Source of the DNA: Candidatus Undinarchaeales archaeon
Lineage (GTDB): Archaea; SpSt-1190; JASMDC01
DNA length: 6,991 nucleotides
Direction: 5' to 3'
Assembly (NCBI GenBank): GCA_030753015.1
Contig: JASMDC010000029.1
Span: 1 to 6,991 of the forward strand
Shown: positions 5,471 through 6,991 of the stretch, in pieces
Layout: each line of letters opens with the position of its first letter
Position numbering within the stretch: the stretch's first letter is position 1
The notes under the pieces: model-generated
What the model saw: the letters and a program-made list of their open reading frames with translations, nothing else
What the model was told of the DNA's origin: nothing
Database searches by the model: none
Translations under genes and position numbers: made by a program

Positions 5471-6586
5471 TCAGCCCACTGTGAAGTCCGAGGTCTCCGA
5501 GACGCGCTGGTCGCCATCCACCACCACGAGCTTCATCTGGTAGTCTCCCGCGTCCACTGGCGATTTCATTGCCAGCTTGTACACGCCCCAGTTATCGGTG
5601 CTCACGCACTCGCACATACCGCACTGCACGTCCACCTCGCACATGATGTCACCTTTCTGGCACCCGCTCTCGCCCAGCTCCGACTGGATGCAGATGATGA
5701 CCGCGCCCACGGAGGTCTGCTCGGCAGGTGCGCCATCGTTCCTGGAGACGGTTCCCTCCATCACGATAGGCTCGTCCGGATAGTAATATGACGCGATGAT
5801 CAGGGGAGTCGTGGTGATTGCGTCCGAGGACGGTACGATGAGAACTTGTCCGAGGACGGCCAGCAGGACACCGGCCGCAACGCCGTAGGGGACGGCCTTG
5901 GCGAGGTCGCGGCGGAGCACGTAGCCGACCTGGATGCCCAGGAGGGTCACACTGGTGATGCTCACGAGGAGGAAGTCCTGGGCGAACGAGCCCATGAGGG
6001 GCTTGAGCGGGACGGGATTGATGGCATGTGCGAGCCCCGAGGTGCCCTGCATCAGCAGGAAGTCATCAATGATGGCGACGACGCCACGGTACACCCACAG
6101 ATGGCCGAGGAACATGAACCCGAGCAATACTGCATGGCTCCCGGTCACCTTGTGTATGAGCTGGAGGATGAACAGGGTTAGGAACGCGTTGAACAGGCCT
6201 GCGGCGATGATACCGATCCCCTCGATACCGAAAGCTCCGGTGATTACGATGAGGACGATCACACCCGCCCCAGTGAGATGATACTTGTACTGGTCGTAGG
6301 TGTCCGGATCCTCAATGAACGCCTTGAGGAGCGAGTAGATGAGCCCGTGCATCACGATGATCCCCGCGATCCCTCCCCTGAGGTACAGGGAATAGTCAGC
6401 GCCGAACGCGCCGACGAGAACACTGAATACGGGGACGTACACGGCGGGCATTATGCTGATGATGTACAGAGCATAGATCGTCGTCAGGTCGGAGAAAGTA
6501 TCGACCGGTCCCGGGTCCGTCCGTTCATCATCGTCGACCACGACCGGTCCGTCATCGTCATTGGATCCCTTCCCATCCTCGTCCAT
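5471..6586 (-). CDS. Seven-TM membrane protein with cysteine-rich Ig-like C-terminal domain
   Basis: I do not recognise a named family. The 371-residue protein begins with an acidic, probably cytoplasmic tail (1-30, rich in D). Seven hydrophobic segments follow at about 36-60, 68-90, 104-119, 121-146, 152-173, 200-223 and 231-253. RRDLAK at 225-230 fits a cytoplasmic loop, so the C-terminus should lie outside. Residues 265-371 look like a beta-sandwich: YYYPDEPIVMEGTVSRNDG, then VGAVIICIQ, WGVYKL, DAGDYQMKLVVVDG and a closing DFTVG. Six cysteines (299, 309, 316, 322, 325, 327) cluster in a loop of this domain. The ATG at 6584-6586 was chosen because an AT-rich TATA tract lies about 22 nt upstream; a longer frame to 6730 would read through it and lacks membrane or codon support. 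The seven-TM part could be a sensor, channel or surface-layer-associated scaffold; no catalytic motif was seen. Confidence 0.85.
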   Translation of the reverse strand: MDEDGKGSNDDDGPVVVDDDERTDPGPVDTFSDLTTIYALYIISIMPAVYVPVFSVLVGAFGADYSLYLRGGIAGIIVMHGLIYSLLKAFIEDPDTYDQYKYHLTGAGVIVLIVITGAFGIEGIGIIAAGLFNAFLTLFILQLIHKVTGSHAVLLGFMFLGHLWVYRGVVAIIDDFLLMQGTSGLAHAINPVPLKPLMGSFAQDFLLVSITSVTLLGIQVGYVLRRDLAKAVPYGVAAGVLLAVLGQVLIVPSSDAITTTPLIIASYYYPDEPIVMEGTVSRNDGAPAEQTSVGAVIICIQSELGESGCQKGDIMCEVDVQCGMCECVSTDNWGVYKLAMKSPVDAGDYQMKLVVVDGDQRVSETSDFTVG

Positions 6587-6603
6587 GGGTAGTGTGTGTA
6601 TAC

Positions 6604-6613
6604 TATATTTTAT
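6604..6613 (-). promoter_or_regulatory. TATA box for the seven-TM protein gene
   Basis: The minus strand reads ATAAAATATA, centred about 22 nt from the ATG at 6586, with AATAAG upstream. The distance predicts a leaderless or nearly leaderless mRNA, and no Shine-Dalgarno is present before the ATG. Confidence 0.6.
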
Positions 6614-6674
6614 CTTATTGTGGCCACGTGCGCTCAGCGGACGGCGACGAAAGATTGAAATAATTCCGCACGAC

Positions 6675-6691
6675 CGGATGTGCACGGATGT
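6675..6691. repeat. Tandem CGGATGT motif, 10-bp period
   Basis: CGGATGT occurs at 6675-6681 and again at 6685-6691, one helical turn apart, with GTGCAC between. It lies in the divergent promoter region just before the last gene, so a transcription-factor site is possible. Two short copies may also be chance. Confidence 0.25.
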
Positions 6692-6723
6692 CCTTTTGTG
6701 CAGGACGCCCCCCCGGGGATACC

Positions 6724-6991
6724 ATGACAATGGCTGCAGTTTCCAAGCGAGCGCAGATGTCCCTGTATGCGCTCATCGCTGTGGCCGTCGTCCTCATGAT
6801 CCTCATGGGCGCGTTCACCCGCTGGCGGTCCACAGAAGCGACCGAGGAAGTGCGCGAGATTCGTGCACGCCATACGAAACGGCTCATGGAGAAGGCCCAG
6901 GAGCTCCTCGGGACCTCCCTGGAGAGCGCCGTCCATCGCACCGCTGACGAGATGGCCGTCCACGGCGGGTATCTCGCATCGAGCGTCCCCA
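6724..6991 (+). CDS. Partial single-TM, pilin-like or secreted protein (runs off the window end)
   Basis: An uninterrupted frame of 89 codons reaches the window end. The product starts with a short basic segment, VSKRAQMSLYALIAV (6-20). A hydrophobic helix at about 13-31 and a charged, helix-forming region (33-77) follow. The rest ends in GGYLASSVP at the window edge. A basic KRAQ before a hydrophobic helix resembles archaeal class III (type IV pilin-like) signal peptides, cleaved by a preflagellin-peptidase-like enzyme. A simple N-terminal anchor with a coiled extracytoplasmic domain fits equally well. Starts at 6724, 6730 or an in-frame ATG at 6688 are possible; the last lies about 26 nt after a TATA-like AAATAATT (6658-6665) and would be leaderless. 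The gene is divergent from the seven-TM gene. Family not recognised. Confidence 0.7.
   Translation, partial: MTMAAVSKRAQMSLYALIAVAVVLMILMGAFTRWRSTEATEEVREIRARHTKRLMEKAQELLGTSLESAVHRTADEMAVHGGYLASSVP

Noticed and set aside
6634-6963. Minus-strand frames over the last 350 bp
   Set aside because: They compete with the plus-strand frame that has a membrane helix and remains open to the window end. They have no promoter and no recognisable domain.
1-6991. CRISPR array, integrase or attachment site at tRNA-Cys
   Set aside because: No regularly spaced repeats were seen. No integrase is present near the tRNA, and I found no obvious second copy of the tRNA 3' end within the window.

Overview
The window looks like a GC-rich archaeal chromosome segment, tentatively from the Thermoplasmatota or a relative. 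The support is indirect. Intergenic gaps carry archaeal TATA-type elements at the right distance from gene starts, including probable leaderless starts. One gene has a GGTGAT ribosome-binding site matching the archaeal 16S 3' end. A tRNA-Cys gene carries no encoded CCA. The proteins include a dolichol-phosphate-mannose-synthase-like glycosyltransferase and two B12-type radical SAM proteins of kinds common in archaea. Phylum-level placement is only a guess.

Layout, left to right. A 92-residue basic protein of unknown function (+, 23-301) may start inside an ATGA overlap with an upstream gene outside the window. It converges on an AI-2E/PerM-type membrane permease (-, 308-1429). A non-coding stretch of about 390 bp follows (1430-1820). 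It holds the permease promoter, several inverted repeats and a strongly structured block at 1715-1796, which resembles the right end (TnpB C-terminus plus omega-RNA hairpins) of an IS200/IS605-type element. Next is a two-gene minus-strand operon: a B12-binding-domain radical SAM protein (3928 to 2552), then a GT2 polyprenyl-phosphate glycosyltransferase (2555 to 1821), joined by an ATGA overlap. A divergent intergenic region drives that operon on one side and tRNA-Cys(GCA) on the other. A second B12-type radical SAM protein (+, 4199-5464) follows the tRNA. It converges, with a 6-bp gap, on a seven-TM protein that ends in an extracytoplasmic Ig-like domain with a six-cysteine segment (-, 5471-6586). 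The window ends inside a divergently transcribed single-TM, pilin-like or secreted protein (+, from 6724).

Two distinct B12-type radical SAM enzymes and a lipid-phosphate glycosyltransferase lie within 4 kb. This suggests modification of a lipid or polyprenyl-linked molecule, but the substrate cannot be read from the sequence. The permease and the cysteine-rich Ig-tailed protein are membrane functions without an evident link to them. No CRISPR array, intact insertion sequence, rRNA or origin was seen.
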